A DNA stretch of 64,000 bases, from NCBI RefSeq assembly GCF_003977685.1, contig NZ_RYZH01000001.1:1-64000 (forward strand). Reading direction: 5' to 3'. Under the pieces are notes generated by a model. It was given only the letters and a program-made list of their open reading frames with translations. It ran no database searches and was not told the origin of the DNA. The stretch comes from Tautonia sociabilis (GTDB lineage: Bacteria; Planctomycetota; Planctomycetia; Isosphaerales; Isosphaeraceae). The position numbers and the translations under genes were made by a program. Positions 17,286 to 26,880 of the stretch are shown here, piece by piece. Position 1 is the first letter of the stretch; every line of letters starts with the position of its first letter.

Positions 17286-17943
17286 GATCGGGCCTCGGGC
17301 CGGTCGGCGATACCCCTCGGGTGGCCAGCCGGGCCGTCGTGGGATCGTCGTGCCCCGAGAGCCGTCGGCTCGGGGGCGGGTCGGTCGCTCTCGGTGTCGT
17401 ACGAGACGATTTCCTTAGACCTTCTCCGCGATTCGGGATCGCGGCTGGTCGGACTCGACGGCCCGGACCGCGGCGACGGGCCGTCGCGGCGGTCGGCCGG
17501 GAAGATCACCGGGGCGCGGCGAGGCTTCCGTCGCCTCGAAGTGCGGGCATCGGGCGGGCGGAAGGACGCCGGCGTGAACCGGCTCCCTCGGGCGATCGGT
17601 TCGGGATGGTCCTCAGCTCGGGCCCTTCGGGACAATCGTCCCGGCGGCCGGGCCCGCGGCGGTCGTCGTCGCGGGGAGCCCCGGGGCGTCAGGCTCGATG
17701 CCTCGTGTCCCGGGAGCGGCTCGGCCTCCCCAGTCGGAGGGGGACGTCGCTCTCGTCTCCTTGATCATCGCGACTTTGCCGGGGTGGAATCGCGCATTTC
17801 CCCAAGTTTTTTTCCCGAGTGTTCCCCGTCATCGGGTGAAGACGCCGTGATCGCTTGACGGCCCCCCCGGGCGCTCCTAGAACAGGGCCATCCCCTCGCC
17901 TCTCGAGGTCCCCCGAACCGCTTTCCCGCATCGGAGCCGCTCG
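17286..17943. other. Divergent intergenic region between terminase and egtB
   Basis: About 660 bp with no convincing gene on either strand; in particular no small terminase or regulator is seen upstream of the terminase. The egtB promoter lies at its right end. An att site or terminase cos/pac signal could sit here but I cannot identify one. Confidence 0.5.
17855..17883 (+). promoter_or_regulatory. Candidate sigma-70 promoter for egtB
   Basis: A -35 box TTGACG (17855-17860) and a -10 box TAGAAC (17878-17883) are separated by exactly 17 bp, about 60 nt above the egtB ATG. This is the best consensus promoter in the window. Confidence 0.6.
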
Positions 17944-19257
17944 ATGTCGCGATCGACCCCTCCCCCGGCCGCCGTCGACGACCCGCCGTGCCCTCAGTCG
18001 AGCTCCCCGGCCGAGGCGCTGGCGATCGCCTACCGGGGGGTGCGACAGGCCTCCGCCGCCCTCTGCGATCGGCTCGAACCCGAGGACTTCGTCGTCCAGT
18101 CGATGCCCGAAGCCAGCCCCGTCAAGTGGCACCTGGCGCACACGACCTGGTTCTTCGAGGAGTTCGTCCTCGCTCCCCACGAGCCGGTCTTCCGGCCATT
18201 CCACCCCCAATTCGCTTTCCTGTTCAATTCCTACTACAACGCCGTCGGCGCCCGCATCTCCCGAGACCGCCGGGGGATGCTCACCCGGCCGACCGCCCGG
18301 CAGGTCCTCTCCTACCGGGAACAAGTCGATTCCCGCGTCGAGGAACTGCTCAGAGCCGCCGACCCCGAGGCAATCCGCCGCATCGCGCCGATCTTGACCC
18401 TCGGGCTGAATCACGAGCAACAGCACCAGGAACTCCTGCTGACCGACCTGAAGCACGCCTTCTGGCACAACCCGCTGCGCCCGGCGTTCGCCGATCGGCT
18501 TTCCGATCCCCCCTCCGAGGCCCCTCCGCTGCGCTGGATCTCCTACCCGGAGGGGATCCGGTGGATCGGCCACGCCGAAGGGGGCTTCTCCTACGACAAC
18601 GAAGGGCCTCGTCATCGCCAGTTCGTCCCGGCCTTCCGGATCGCCTCCCGTCCGGTGACCAACGGCGAGTTCCTCGAGTTCATCGCCGACGGCGGCTATT
18701 CCCGCCCGAACCACTGGCTCTCCGACGGCTGGGCGGCTGTCCAGCAACTCGGCTGGGAGGCTCCCCTGTACTGGGAACGAGTCGACGGGAGCTGGTGCAC
18801 CTTCACCCTGGCCGGCATGCTCCCGGTCAACCCCGCCGAGCCGGTCTGCCACCTCAGCTACTACGAGGCCGACGCCTTCGCTCGATGGGCCGGCGCCCGA
18901 CTGCCCACCGAGGCCGAGTGGGAGACTGCCGCCGACGTCGCCATCGCCGGCAATTTCGCCGACTCCGGGAGATTCCACCCCGCCCCCGCTCCCTCTCTCG
19001 CCCCCAACGACGAGCCGGCACAGCTCTTCGGCGACGTTTGGGAGTGGACCGCCAGCGCCTACCTCCCCTATCCCGGCTTCCGGCCCTCCGCCGGCGCCGT
19101 CGGGGAATACAACGGCAAATTCATGTGCAACCAGCACGTTCTCCGCGGAGGCTCCTGCGCCACCCCGGCCAGCCACATGCGGCCCACCTACCGCAATTTC
19201 TTCCACCCCGACGCCCGCTGGCAGTTCTCCGGGCTCCGCCTCTGCCGGGATGCCTGA
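17944..19257 (+). CDS. egtB: Ergothioneine biosynthesis protein EgtB
   Basis: EgtB is the non-haem iron sulfoxide synthase that joins hercynine to a cysteine-containing thiol with O2. The 437-residue protein has an N-terminal DinB-like domain with iron-binding histidines in KWHLAHTTWFFEEF (H63 or H66) and LNHEQQHQE (H157, H161). The C-terminal formylglycine-generating-enzyme-like domain has LPTEAEWETAAD, FGDVWEWTASAY and the terminal FSGLRLCRD. The length is normal. egtD lies convergent, but egtA, egtC and egtE are not in the window. The donor thiol (cysteine or gamma-glutamylcysteine) cannot be decided from the sequence. Confidence 0.93.
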   Translation: MSRSTPPPAAVDDPPCPQSSSPAEALAIAYRGVRQASAALCDRLEPEDFVVQSMPEASPVKWHLAHTTWFFEEFVLAPHEPVFRPFHPQFAFLFNSYYNAVGARISRDRRGMLTRPTARQVLSYREQVDSRVEELLRAADPEAIRRIAPILTLGLNHEQQHQELLLTDLKHAFWHNPLRPAFADRLSDPPSEAPPLRWISYPEGIRWIGHAEGGFSYDNEGPRHRQFVPAFRIASRPVTNGEFLEFIADGGYSRPNHWLSDGWAAVQQLGWEAPLYWERVDGSWCTFTLAGMLPVNPAEPVCHLSYYEADAFARWAGARLPTEAEWETAADVAIAGNFADSGRFHPAPAPSLAPNDEPAQLFGDVWEWTASAYLPYPGFRPSAGAVGEYNGKFMCNQHVLRGGSCATPASHMRPTYRNFFHPDARWQFSGLRLCRDA

Positions 19258-19306
19258 TCCCAGGGGCGTCGTGGCTCGATCCGGGAACTCGGGCGGTCGG
19301 CCGGTG

Positions 19307-19359
19307 CGAGGGCGGGCCGGGCTCCAGCGGGAAACCTATCAGAGCCCGCTCCGCCCTCG
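19307..19359. terminator. Long GC-rich hairpin between convergent egtB and egtD
   Basis: CGAGGGCGG (19307-19315) pairs perfectly with CCGCCCTCG (19351-19359), and inside it GGGCTC pairs with GAGCCC. The two stems are separated by 3-nt bulges and share a loop of about 15 nt. No T tract follows; it may act in both directions. Confidence 0.55.
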
Positions 19360-19431
19360 GACGCGATCCGACCGGGTTCGCGGTCGCCGGCCGATGCGCT
19401 TTGGCCGGCGGCACCGCGGAGCGGCCCCGGC

Positions 19432-20577
19432 TCAATCCCGGGGACGCCAACGCTGGACCCGGAAGAGGTTGCCCGGATCCGTCCAGGATTCCTCCTCAAT
19501 GAACCCAGAACGACTCGCAAGCTCCCTGATCAATTCGGGAGTGTACTTGTGCGAATTTTCGATGTGGATCGTCTCCCCCTCCGCGAAGGAGGCGACCATC
19601 TCGGCGCCGGGGATCGTCACGACCTGGTCCCGAAGGCTGACCAGGTGAATCTCCACCCGGTGCCGAGCCGCCTCGAACCGGGCCCGATAGCCGAATCGGT
19701 CGAGGTCGAAGTCGGCTCCGAGCTCGCGGTTGATCCGACGGAGGAGATTCTTGCCGAACTGCGCGGTGATCCCCTCGGCGTCGTCGTAGGCGGCCTCCAG
19801 GACCGCGGCGTCCTTGATCAGATCGAGCCCGACGAGTAGGCGGTCCTCCGGACCGATCGTCTCGGAGAGGTTCCGGAGCAGGCCGACGGCATCCTCGTCG
19901 TCAAAGTTGCCCAGGCTCGATCCGAGGAAGACCACCAGCTTCGGGCCCGGGAACCGCCCGGCGATCGCCCGAAGCGCGGTGTCATAATCCGCCACGACCC
20001 CCGTGACCGACAGCCGGGGGTAGGCCTGGATCAGCGCCCGGGCCGACTGCTCGAGGATTATCTCCGAGACGTCGATCGGCACGTAGTGCAGCCGGCCGTA
20101 CTCCTGGAGCGCCGCCTCGATCAGCCGTCGGGTCTTGGTCGAGCTGCCGCTGCCCAGCTCGATCATCGTCGTCGCTTCGGCCCACCCGACGACCATCTCC
20201 GCCGCCCAATCGCGGAGGATGGCGTCCTCGGTCCGGGTCGGGTAGTACTCCGGCAGCGAGCAGATCCGCTCGAACAATTCCGAGCCGATCGCGTCGTAGA
20301 GGAAGCGGCAGGGCATGAACTTCGGAGCGTGCATCAGCCCCCGGCGCACGACCGAGGCGAGCGAGTCGGTCCCGTCCTCCTCGCTGGCCTCCGGGCGGAT
20401 GATCTCAAGGCGGTCACGTGCTCGGCCGGTGGTTCGAATCTGCAAGGTAGCCTCATTGTGGCCGTTCGAGGGGGCCTGTGGGCCCGATTCCGTCCGAGCC
20501 GACCCACCTCGGCGCAATCCGATCAGCCCCCGTTCCGTGGCGAGAAGGTGTCGGGGGACTGTAGGCGATCGAACCAT
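19432..20577 (-). CDS. egtD: L-histidine N(alpha)-methyltransferase EgtD
   Basis: EgtD trimethylates histidine to hercynine with SAM, the first step of ergothioneine synthesis. Family segments are FLYDAIGSELFERICSLPEYYPTR (here split across residues about 95-120), motif I TMIELGSGSSTKTRRLI, and the C-terminal HIENSHKYTPELIREL. From the ATG at 20577 the protein is 381 residues, with about 55 low-complexity residues before the conserved part. Alternatives are a TTG at 20586 or a later TTG (near 20450) preceded by GAGG, which would give a more usual length. It follows the phosphofructokinase stop by 20 bp, so the two are probably cotranscribed. Confidence 0.9.
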   Translation of the reverse strand: MVRSPTVPRHLLATERGLIGLRRGGSARTESGPQAPSNGHNEATLQIRTTGRARDRLEIIRPEASEEDGTDSLASVVRRGLMHAPKFMPCRFLYDAIGSELFERICSLPEYYPTRTEDAILRDWAAEMVVGWAEATTMIELGSGSSTKTRRLIEAALQEYGRLHYVPIDVSEIILEQSARALIQAYPRLSVTGVVADYDTALRAIAGRFPGPKLVVFLGSSLGNFDDEDAVGLLRNLSETIGPEDRLLVGLDLIKDAAVLEAAYDDAEGITAQFGKNLLRRINRELGADFDLDRFGYRARFEAARHRVEIHLVSLRDQVVTIPGAEMVASFAEGETIHIENSHKYTPELIRELASRSGFIEEESWTDPGNLFRVQRWRPRD

Positions 20578-20596
20578 GCTCGACAACCCCCCGGCC

Positions 20597-21982
20597 TCAG
20601 CCGGCGTCGGGGCAGAGGCGCCGGATCCGCTTGCTGATGTGGAAATTGACCGAATCGTAAGGGCGGATGAGGTTCCCCGAATCGAAGATCGGCCGCTGGG
20701 CTTCCAGGTCCTCCGACCCCAGCGCGTCGGAGAAGATCGCCTGCAGGTAGGCCACCCCCTTGGCCGAGGGGCGGAACCTCGCCTCGTCGTAGAAGCTGCG
20801 AGACAGGGGGCGGGCGTGGATCACTCCCCAGCGGTCGCGGAGCCGGCTCGCGTCGATCCCCTCGTGCACAAACCCGCCGTCGCGGTACTGAAGCGTGGCC
20901 ACGTAGTTATGCCGACCCTCGACGAGCAGGTCGACCGCCTCGCCCCCCAGTTGCGAGGCCTGGAAGCGGTCGAACCGGATCGGTCGGCCGCCGCGCTGGG
21001 TGTGGCCGATCTTCCGGCAGAAGATCGCGGCGTCGGCGCTCTCGTTGCGCCGCTTTCGGGTGAAGAAGGCGTCGCCGATCTGCTCCACGAGGATCTGCTT
21101 CACCGCCTCCGCCGCCCCGGAGTACTGGATGTTGCCGGCCGGATCCTTCACCGTTCTCACGGCGCCGAAATTGTGCCCCTGGGCGTCCTTGATCCCCTCC
21201 GAGACGCAGATCACGGCGTGCTTCTGACAATCGAGGATCTCCAGGACCCGGGTCACGACGGCCTCCGGGTCGACCGGCACCTCGGGCACGAGGATCATGT
21301 CCGGCTGGCCGAAGGCCGTCCCCAGGGCGATCATGCCGCAATCCCGGCCCATCACCTCGATGACCGCGATCCGGCGGTGGCTCTCCGCCGTCGTCCGGAT
21401 CCGCTGGACGTTCTGGGCGGCGACGAAGACCGAGGTCGCGTAGCCGGGGGTGGCGAAGTTGACCATCTCCTCCAGCTCGAACCGCCGCTCCTCGGCCTTG
21501 GTGTAGCGGTACCCCTTGGGAGACTGCTCGTCCGGCACCCGGGAGAATTCGGAGGGCTCGTCGGCGTAGTTCAGGCCGAGGTCGTTGTCGATCGTCTTGG
21601 GGGCGAGCACCGTGGGCAGGGACTCGCAGATCGCCTGCATGCCGTTGAGCGTGCCGTCGCCGCCAATGCAGATCAGGCCCTCCACCCCCAGGCGGTTGAG
21701 CCGGGAGACGACCCGCTCGATCGTCTCCCGATCGTCGGCCGAGACGTAGTCTCGCGAGGCGCCCAGAATCGTCCCGCCCCGGGCCGCGTCCAGCTCGGGG
21801 ATGCTCTGAAACAGAGGATTGAGATGCACATGAGGCACCTCGGGGTTGAGCAGGCCGCTGTAGCCCTTGATCAGGCCGATGACCTCGATCCGGAGCTGAT
21901 TGGCCCGCTCGACGGCACCGGCGATGGTCGCGTTTAGCGCGGGGGTGTCTCCCCCCGCGGTCAGGATCCCGATCCGCTTCAT
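20597..21982 (-). CDS. pfkA: 6-phosphofructokinase
   Basis: Phosphorylates fructose 6-phosphate in glycolysis. The 461-residue protein has the N-terminal TAGGDTPALNATI, the phosphoryl-donor motif IGGDGTLNG (Gly at 110) and the catalytic APKTIDND (Lys129, Asp132). In this superfamily Gly at the first position favours ATP and Asp favours pyrophosphate, while Lys at the second is typical of the long/PPi-type clade. The pattern here suggests an ATP-user from that clade, but this needs an assay. It is longer than E. coli PfkA (320 residues), as expected for that clade. A good extended -10 element lies about 100 nt upstream. Confidence 0.92.
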   Translation of the reverse strand: MKRIGILTAGGDTPALNATIAGAVERANQLRIEVIGLIKGYSGLLNPEVPHVHLNPLFQSIPELDAARGGTILGASRDYVSADDRETIERVVSRLNRLGVEGLICIGGDGTLNGMQAICESLPTVLAPKTIDNDLGLNYADEPSEFSRVPDEQSPKGYRYTKAEERRFELEEMVNFATPGYATSVFVAAQNVQRIRTTAESHRRIAVIEVMGRDCGMIALGTAFGQPDMILVPEVPVDPEAVVTRVLEILDCQKHAVICVSEGIKDAQGHNFGAVRTVKDPAGNIQYSGAAEAVKQILVEQIGDAFFTRKRRNESADAAIFCRKIGHTQRGGRPIRFDRFQASQLGGEAVDLLVEGRHNYVATLQYRDGGFVHEGIDASRLRDRWGVIHARPLSRSFYDEARFRPSAKGVAYLQAIFSDALGSEDLEAQRPIFDSGNLIRPYDSVNFHISKRIRRLCPDAG

Positions 21983-22082
21983 GATTCCGTCCCGGGCGCG
22001 GCGAAGGAGTTCAGAACGCTCCGGCCAGACCAGCGTCGGGGAGGCGACCTTGGCCCTCTCACCGGCGATTGCCGGCCGGGCG

Positions 22083-22091
22083 ATTGTATCA
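22083..22091 (-). promoter_or_regulatory. Extended -10 promoter element of pfkA-egtD
   Basis: On the minus strand TGATACAAT forms an extended -10 about 100 nt upstream of the pfkA ATG, identical to that of the Minf_1886 operon. No clear -35 is visible, as expected for extended -10 promoters. Confidence 0.45.
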
Positions 22092-22161
22092 ATTCGGACG
22101 GCTTCCGATCGATGCGACTCCCGAACCCGGCGCCCGGCCGGTTCGGGGAAGCCTCCCGGGA

Positions 22162-22380
22162 TCAGACCAGCCGTAGCGCGGGGGGGCCATCCTCGATGTC
22201 GAGCTGGACCGTGTCGCCAGCGGCCATCTGCCGGCGCTTCCGAAGCTCGACCTCGCCGTTCACCCGCACCAGACCGTCGGCGATCATCGCCTTGGCCATG
22301 CCGCCGTTGTCGGCCCAGCCGGCGAGCTTGAGCACCTGCGTCAGGTTGATCGGCCGGTCACCGACGGGAAGTTCGATCAT
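22162..22380 (-). CDS. Small S4-domain RNA-binding protein
   Basis: A 72-residue stand-alone S4 domain: INLTQVLKLAGWADNGGMAK, IADGLVRVNGEVELRKRR, then GDTVQLDI. Such YaaA/YbcJ-type proteins bind structured RNA, often the ribosome or its precursors; the target is unknown here. Its start lies 23 bp inside the 3' end of the cvpA-like gene, so the two are coupled. Confidence 0.85.
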   Translation of the reverse strand: MIELPVGDRPINLTQVLKLAGWADNGGMAKAMIADGLVRVNGEVELRKRRQMAAGDTVQLDIEDGPPALRLV

Positions 22381-23071
22381 CGCGGACGCCCGATTGCCCG
22401 ATCCAGCCGCCCTGCAACTGATCCGCGATGGCCCTCCCGGCCTCCGCCCCGCCGCGCTCGAAGGCGCTCCGGAACAGGTCCGGGTCGGCCTTCGGCTCGG
22501 TCCCCTCGGTCAGACCGCCGCCCGACTCCGCCGCGATCGGCCCAAGGTCCGCCTCGCCTTCGGGATCGGGGCCGGCTTCCAGGTCCTTCCAGAACGGCTC
22601 GAGCATCCGACGGATCTCCGCCGGCAGCGCCGGCTGCACCAGCTTCAAGGCGTGATCAACCGCCGTGCCGGCCTTGCTCGTCAGAATCGGCGTCCGGCTC
22701 TGCGGGGCGAGGCTGATGATGAACACCGTCGCGACGACGCCCAGCAGCGCCCCCTCCAGCCCGCCGAGAATCATCCCCAGGTGCCGGTCATACGCCTCGA
22801 ACCTCATCTTGCGCAGCGTGGTCCGGATCGCCCAGGCGACCCCGAAGACGCTCGCCGACACGGCAACGTAGAGCGCCAGCATCGCCAGGCTCCGCGCCAC
22901 GATCGGCTGCCCGGGGAAGTACGGCGCGACCTGGGCCGACATCGGCACGGCGACCGCATACCCCAGCACCAGCGAGAGGATGCTCGCCAGCTGCCAGGTG
23001 ATCCCCCGCCACGCCCCCCAGATCATCCCGGCGATGATCACCGCCACCATCGACACGTCGTAGGGCGTCAT
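22358..23071 (-). CDS. CvpA family membrane protein
   Basis: A 237-residue protein starting MTPYDVSMVAVIIAGMIWGA, with four predicted membrane helices in the first 150 residues. It carries the family pattern of glycine-rich helices (GWRGITWQLASILSLVLGYA-like, and GMILGGLEGALLGVVATVF). The soluble C-terminus is acidic. CvpA is linked to colicin V secretion and, more broadly, envelope stress; the molecular role is unclear. The ATG at 23071 is preferred over upstream starts because the frame before it is Arg-rich and non-membranous. Confidence 0.8.
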   Translation of the reverse strand: MTPYDVSMVAVIIAGMIWGAWRGITWQLASILSLVLGYAVAVPMSAQVAPYFPGQPIVARSLAMLALYVAVSASVFGVAWAIRTTLRKMRFEAYDRHLGMILGGLEGALLGVVATVFIISLAPQSRTPILTSKAGTAVDHALKLVQPALPAEIRRMLEPFWKDLEAGPDPEGEADLGPIAAESGGGLTEGTEPKADPDLFRSAFERGGAEAGRAIADQLQGGWIGQSGVRDDRTSRR

Positions 23072-23239
23072 CCGAGCCTCCCTGCCCCGGGCCTCCCAAT
23101 GCAATCCTCTCCGACCGGTGTTCATCCTAGCCGGCCTCGCCCGGGGGCGATAGGCGAGCTTTGTCCCGACACGCTCCAGGAGTCGCGAACTCGCCCGCTC
23201 CCTCGATGAGCAGGAACGTCGCACCGTTCCCGACCCCGA

Positions 23240-24166
23240 TCAGGGCCCCGACGGCCGGACCCGGGGGTCGCTCCAGCCCTCTCCGGCCTCCAGCCGTTGG
23301 AGGAAGTCCTGGAGGCTCGAAGACAGCGGACGCATCAGGCCGGGCAGCGCCTGGGCGAGCTTCGAGGTCGCCAGGCCTCCCCGCAAGGGGCGGGGGGCCC
23401 CCTGACTCAGTTCGGCCGTCGGCTTCGATCCGATCGGGGACGGGTCGAGCCCGAAGCCGACGGCGATCCCCCTGGCGAACTCAAGTCGGCTGATCACCTC
23501 CGGCCCGGCAACGTGGAACAGGCCGGAGTGCCCGTCCTCGACGAGCCGGACGGCGGCCAGCGCCACGTCGGGGCCGTAGCTAGGGCTGGACACCTGGTCG
23601 GAGGGGACCATCACCGGCTCTCCGCCGATGAGCCGGCGGACCACCTGGTAGGCGAAGTTCTTCCCCTGGCGTTCGGGACCGTAGACCCAGCTCGTCCGGG
23701 CGATCAGCGCTCGGTCGCCGAGCAGGTCGGCGATCGCCCGCTCGGCCTCGAGCTTCGCTCGGCCGTAGACGTTGGGAGGATCGGGGGGGGCGTTCTCGTC
23801 GTCCGGGCCGTCTCGGCCCGAAAAGACGTAATCGGTCGAGAAGTAGACGAACCGGGCACCGAGGTCGCCGGCGACCCGGGCCAGGTTCAGCGGCTCCTCG
23901 AGGTTGGAGGCCCTCGCCTTCTCCGGGTCGCGCTCGCAGCCGTCGACGAAGGTGAAGCCGGCCGGGTAGAAGACCACGTCGGGCCGCTGGTCCCGGAGCC
24001 ATCGCGCGGCCGCCTCTCGGTCCGAGGCCTGGAGCGGATGCAGCCCGGGGTAGGGGACGGTGGCATACGTGCCGACCGCCTCATGCCCCCGATCCCACAG
24101 GTGCCGGAGCAGCCAGCCGCCGATCTGGCCGGAGCCGCCGATGACGATGGCCCGCGTCACGGTCAC
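23240..24166 (-). CDS. RmlD-like SDR sugar-nucleotide reductase
   Basis: A 308-residue short-chain dehydrogenase-like protein with the Rossmann motif [15 protein letters not shown] at the N-terminus, [15 protein letters not shown], and the catalytic Tyr/Lys in [14 protein letters not shown]. It resembles dTDP-4-dehydrorhamnose reductase (RmlD), which makes dTDP-rhamnose for the cell surface, but no rmlA, rmlB or rmlC is nearby. A related nucleotide-sugar or regulatory (MAT2B-like) role is equally possible. The start is a GTG overlapping the pyrophosphatase stop (GTGA, 24166-24163). Confidence 0.8.
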   Translation of the reverse strand: MTVTRAIVIGGSGQIGGWLLRHLWDRGHEAVGTYATVPYPGLHPLQASDREAAARWLRDQRPDVVFYPAGFTFVDGCERDPEKARASNLEEPLNLARVAGDLGARFVYFSTDYVFSGRDGPDDENAPPDPPNVYGRAKLEAERAIADLLGDRALIARTSWVYGPERQGKNFAYQVVRRLIGGEPVMVPSDQVSSPSYGPDVALAAVRLVEDGHSGLFHVAGPEVISRLEFARGIAVGFGLDPSPIGSKPTAELSQGAPRPLRGGLATSKLAQALPGLMRPLSSSLQDFLQRLEAGEGWSDPRVRPSGP

Positions 24167-24708
24167 GATCGGAACCCCTTTCGCCGCAAGTGGCTATAAC
24201 GTTGCAGCGCGTCTTCGATGATCGGAGACGTCGAGGACGACGGCTGGAACTCGTCGACCTCCACCGCCTTGCCCTCCAGGTATTTGTAGTCCTGGAAGAA
24301 CCGCCGGAGCATCTGGAGCCGGTGCGGGGGCAATTCGTCGGCCTCCCGGAAGCTGTTGAACTCCGGGTCGCCGCAGGCGACGGCGAGGATCTTGTGGTCC
24401 TTCTTGCCCGAGTCGATCATCGTCATCAGGCCGATGGCCCGGGCGGTGACCAGCGTCATCGGCGCCAGGGGTTCCTGGCAGAGCACGAGCACGTCGAGCG
24501 GGTCGTCGTCCTCGGCGTAGGTCTGGGGGATGAAGCCGTAGTTGGCCGGGTAGTAGACGGCGGAGTAAAGCACCCGGTCCATGCGGAGCAGGCCGGTGCG
24601 CTTGTCGAGTTCGTACTTGATGTTCGCCCCCGTCGGGATCTCGACGATGGCGTTGAAGACCATGGGCAGGTCTTCGCCCGGGGTCACGTCGTGCCAGGGA
24701 TGGAGCAT
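24163..24708 (-). CDS. ppa: Inorganic pyrophosphatase
   Basis: Family I soluble pyrophosphatase, which removes PPi and drives biosynthesis. The 181-residue protein has [38 protein letters not shown] with the metal-binding aspartates, and [16 protein letters not shown]. The length is normal. A TATAGT -10-like sequence (24779-24774 on the minus strand) lies about 65 nt upstream, and the gene is coupled to the RmlD-like gene by a 4-base overlap. Confidence 0.95.
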   Translation of the reverse strand: MLHPWHDVTPGEDLPMVFNAIVEIPTGANIKYELDKRTGLLRMDRVLYSAVYYPANYGFIPQTYAEDDDPLDVLVLCQEPLAPMTLVTARAIGLMTMIDSGKKDHKILAVACGDPEFNSFREADELPPHRLQMLRRFFQDYKYLEGKAVEVDEFQPSSSTSPIIEDALQRYSHLRRKGFRS

Positions 24709-24878
24709 CGGCGGGGGGGGCCTCCGGTGGTCGGGGCGTGCGATCGGGCTCCTCGGCCCGATCTGATCGGCCCACTATACCAGAAGCCGGGCCCGGTCGT
24801 CCCGGGCGATGGCGCGCCGCCTCGCCCGGATGGCGACCGGGAGCCTCTTCACCGTCGCCGATCCGGAGGATCCCCCCG

Positions 24879-25364
24879 TCATCGGCCGTGGGCGGTGTCG
24901 GCCAGGTCGTCGGCCAGACGCTCCAGGACCTCTCGGCTGAGCTGGAACGGCGTCGGCCGTCGCTTCCGGTCGGTCGCGTCGAAGGCGACCCGATGCAGCC
25001 GGAGCGTTCCGGCCACGTTCAGGCGGACTTCGTAGTACGACCGGAGTTGCCCCCTGGGTGTCGGGGACTGGCTCCGAAGCTCCACTTCCCCCCCCTGGGC
25101 GTCGACTTCGAGCACCACGAGGGGCTCCATCAGGTAGGTGACGTGTTTCGCCAGCCGATCCGCCCAGCCGCGCAGCTCGTCGATCGTCCAGGGAGATCGG
25201 GAGGGGTCGGAGACGGCGAAGTCGAGGTGTTCCAGCATCACCCCGACGGGGGCGTTGGAGGAGAGGGTCAGCTCGAGGCGGTCCGGCCCGTCCTGGGCCG
25301 AGACGATGCCGGGCTGGTCGGGCCACGCGTCAAGCGCGGCGGCGATCGCGGTGCTCAGGCTCAT
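24879..25364 (-). CDS. Hypothetical protein overlapping spoVR
   Basis: A 161-residue soluble protein ([19 protein letters not shown]) with mixed alpha/beta segments and [20 protein letters not shown]. No family is recognised, although it looks well folded and well conserved in style. Its ATG lies 35 bp inside the end of spoVR in another frame, which implies translational coupling and links it to the prkA/DUF444/spoVR module. Its function may therefore concern the same stress response; this is inference. Confidence 0.7.
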   Translation of the reverse strand: MSLSTAIAAALDAWPDQPGIVSAQDGPDRLELTLSSNAPVGVMLEHLDFAVSDPSRSPWTIDELRGWADRLAKHVTYLMEPLVVLEVDAQGGEVELRSQSPTPRGQLRSYYEVRLNVAGTLRLHRVAFDATDRKRRPTPFQLSREVLERLADDLADTAHGR

Positions 25365-26880
25365 GGGACTGGCCTCCCAATGGTCGGATCGTGTGGTCGG
25401 ACCCGTCGAACGACAGGAGCGTCGGCCTCCCCTCGACGCAGGTCTCCAGGTGGACCGGCCTCGTCCAGAGGCGATGCAGGTGCCGGAGCGTGTCTTGCGC
25501 GTAGTCCAGCTTCAGGTCAACGCCGAAGTATTCCTGCTCCAGGTACATCTCCCCTCGGTTCCGGTAGTTCCCGTCCCGGACCCGGATGATCGGCCGGCCG
25601 AAGTTGGTCAGGCCAAACAGCAGCCGTTCCTTGATCTTCTTGAATTCCCGGCTCTCGATCTCGTACAGCTCGGCCTGGTCGTTGTGCCGAAAGCTAAAGA
25701 GCTGATGTCGGCGGCAAAAGTCCGGGGTGAGGAAGGTGTCGATGAAGGTCACGTCGCTGTGGATCCGGCGGACCTCGAAGATTTTCTGGCGGCCCAGGCC
25801 GGCGCCGGTGTCCCACGTGCGCCGGGTCTCGTAGTCGTCGCAGGCCTCGTATTCGGGGCCGAACTGCCCCTTGTTCCAGCGCTCCTCGATGTCGCGGAAC
25901 AGCTCGATCCCCAGCTTGTACGGGTTCAGCCGGCCGGGCTGGGTGGCCATCGTGCCGGAGTGGTGGTCGGCGTAGTCGACCAGCTCCGAGCCGTCGAGCA
26001 GCCGGGTGGTCATCATCGTCGAGTGCCAGTACGAGGCCCAGCCCTCGTTCATGATCTTCGTCTGGCCCTGGGGGGCGAAGTAGTACGCCTCCTCTCGGAT
26101 GATCGCCAGCACGTCGAGCTGCCAGGAGTTGAGCGGGGCGTTCTCCAGCAAAAAGAGCAGCACGTCGCGCTCGGGGGACTCCGGGAACTTCCGGGCCTTG
26201 GCCTTCTCCTCCTCGCGCCGGCGGGCGGCCTCCTTGAGCGCCTCCGGCGGGTTGACGAAGCGGTCCATGTAGTCCTTGCTGCGGAACTTGTCCGACGGGG
26301 GGGCGTCGTCCCCCTCGGTCGAGAAGTCGTAGCGGTTGGGGGCGTCCCGGCGCTTGATGAACGGCGAGTGGATGTCGATCAGGTTGTCCAGGCAGAGGCA
26401 GCTGTCGATGAAGTCCTCCACGGTCTCCTCGCCGAACCGCTCCATGTAGGAGCGGATCCGGCTGCCGTGGTTGGCCATCTCATCCATCATCTTCCGATTC
26501 GTCGGCGCGAAGCAGATATTGTTCTTGAAGAAGTCGTTGTGGCCGTAAACGTGCGCCATCACCAGCTTCTGGTCGACCGGCATGTTGCAGCGCAGCAGGT
26601 AGGCGTAGCACGGGTCGGTGTTGATCACCATCTCGTAGATCTTCTGCAACCCGTAGCGGTACCCCTTGGAGAGCTGCTCGTACTCCATGCCGAACCGCCA
26701 GTGCGGATACCGGGTGGGAAACCCCCCCAGGGCGGCGATCTCGGAGAGCTCGTCGTAGTCGAGCACCTCGAAGATGGTGTCGAAGAAATCCAGGCCGAAG
26801 GAGCGCGCGTGCTCCTCGATCTCCGCCTGGAGGGCCCTCAGGTCGGCCGGCAGGTCGTGCTGGGTGCTGACGAAGCTCAT
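25330..26880 (-). CDS. spoVR: SpoVR family protein
   Basis: A 516-residue SpoVR/YcgB protein with many family landmarks: [48 protein letters not shown] and the C-terminal [19 protein letters not shown]. In Bacillus it is needed for the spore cortex; elsewhere (YcgB) it belongs to a conserved stress set with the PrkA kinase and the DUF444 protein, as here. The biochemical activity is unknown, but the many conserved His/Glu residues suggest a metal site. ATG at 26880. Confidence 0.95.
   Translation of the reverse strand: MSFVSTQHDLPADLRALQAEIEEHARSFGLDFFDTIFEVLDYDELSEIAALGGFPTRYPHWRFGMEYEQLSKGYRYGLQKIYEMVINTDPCYAYLLRCNMPVDQKLVMAHVYGHNDFFKNNICFAPTNRKMMDEMANHGSRIRSYMERFGEETVEDFIDSCLCLDNLIDIHSPFIKRRDAPNRYDFSTEGDDAPPSDKFRSKDYMDRFVNPPEALKEAARRREEEKAKARKFPESPERDVLLFLLENAPLNSWQLDVLAIIREEAYYFAPQGQTKIMNEGWASYWHSTMMTTRLLDGSELVDYADHHSGTMATQPGRLNPYKLGIELFRDIEERWNKGQFGPEYEACDDYETRRTWDTGAGLGRQKIFEVRRIHSDVTFIDTFLTPDFCRRHQLFSFRHNDQAELYEIESREFKKIKERLLFGLTNFGRPIIRVRDGNYRNRGEMYLEQEYFGVDLKLDYAQDTLRHLHRLWTRPVHLETCVEGRPTLLSFDGSDHTIRPLGGQSHEPEHRDRRRA

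Noticed and set aside
20425..20450. GGTTCGAATC resembling a tRNA T-arm
   Set aside because: Flanking bases do not form a T stem or acceptor stem, and it lies in the egtD N-terminal region.
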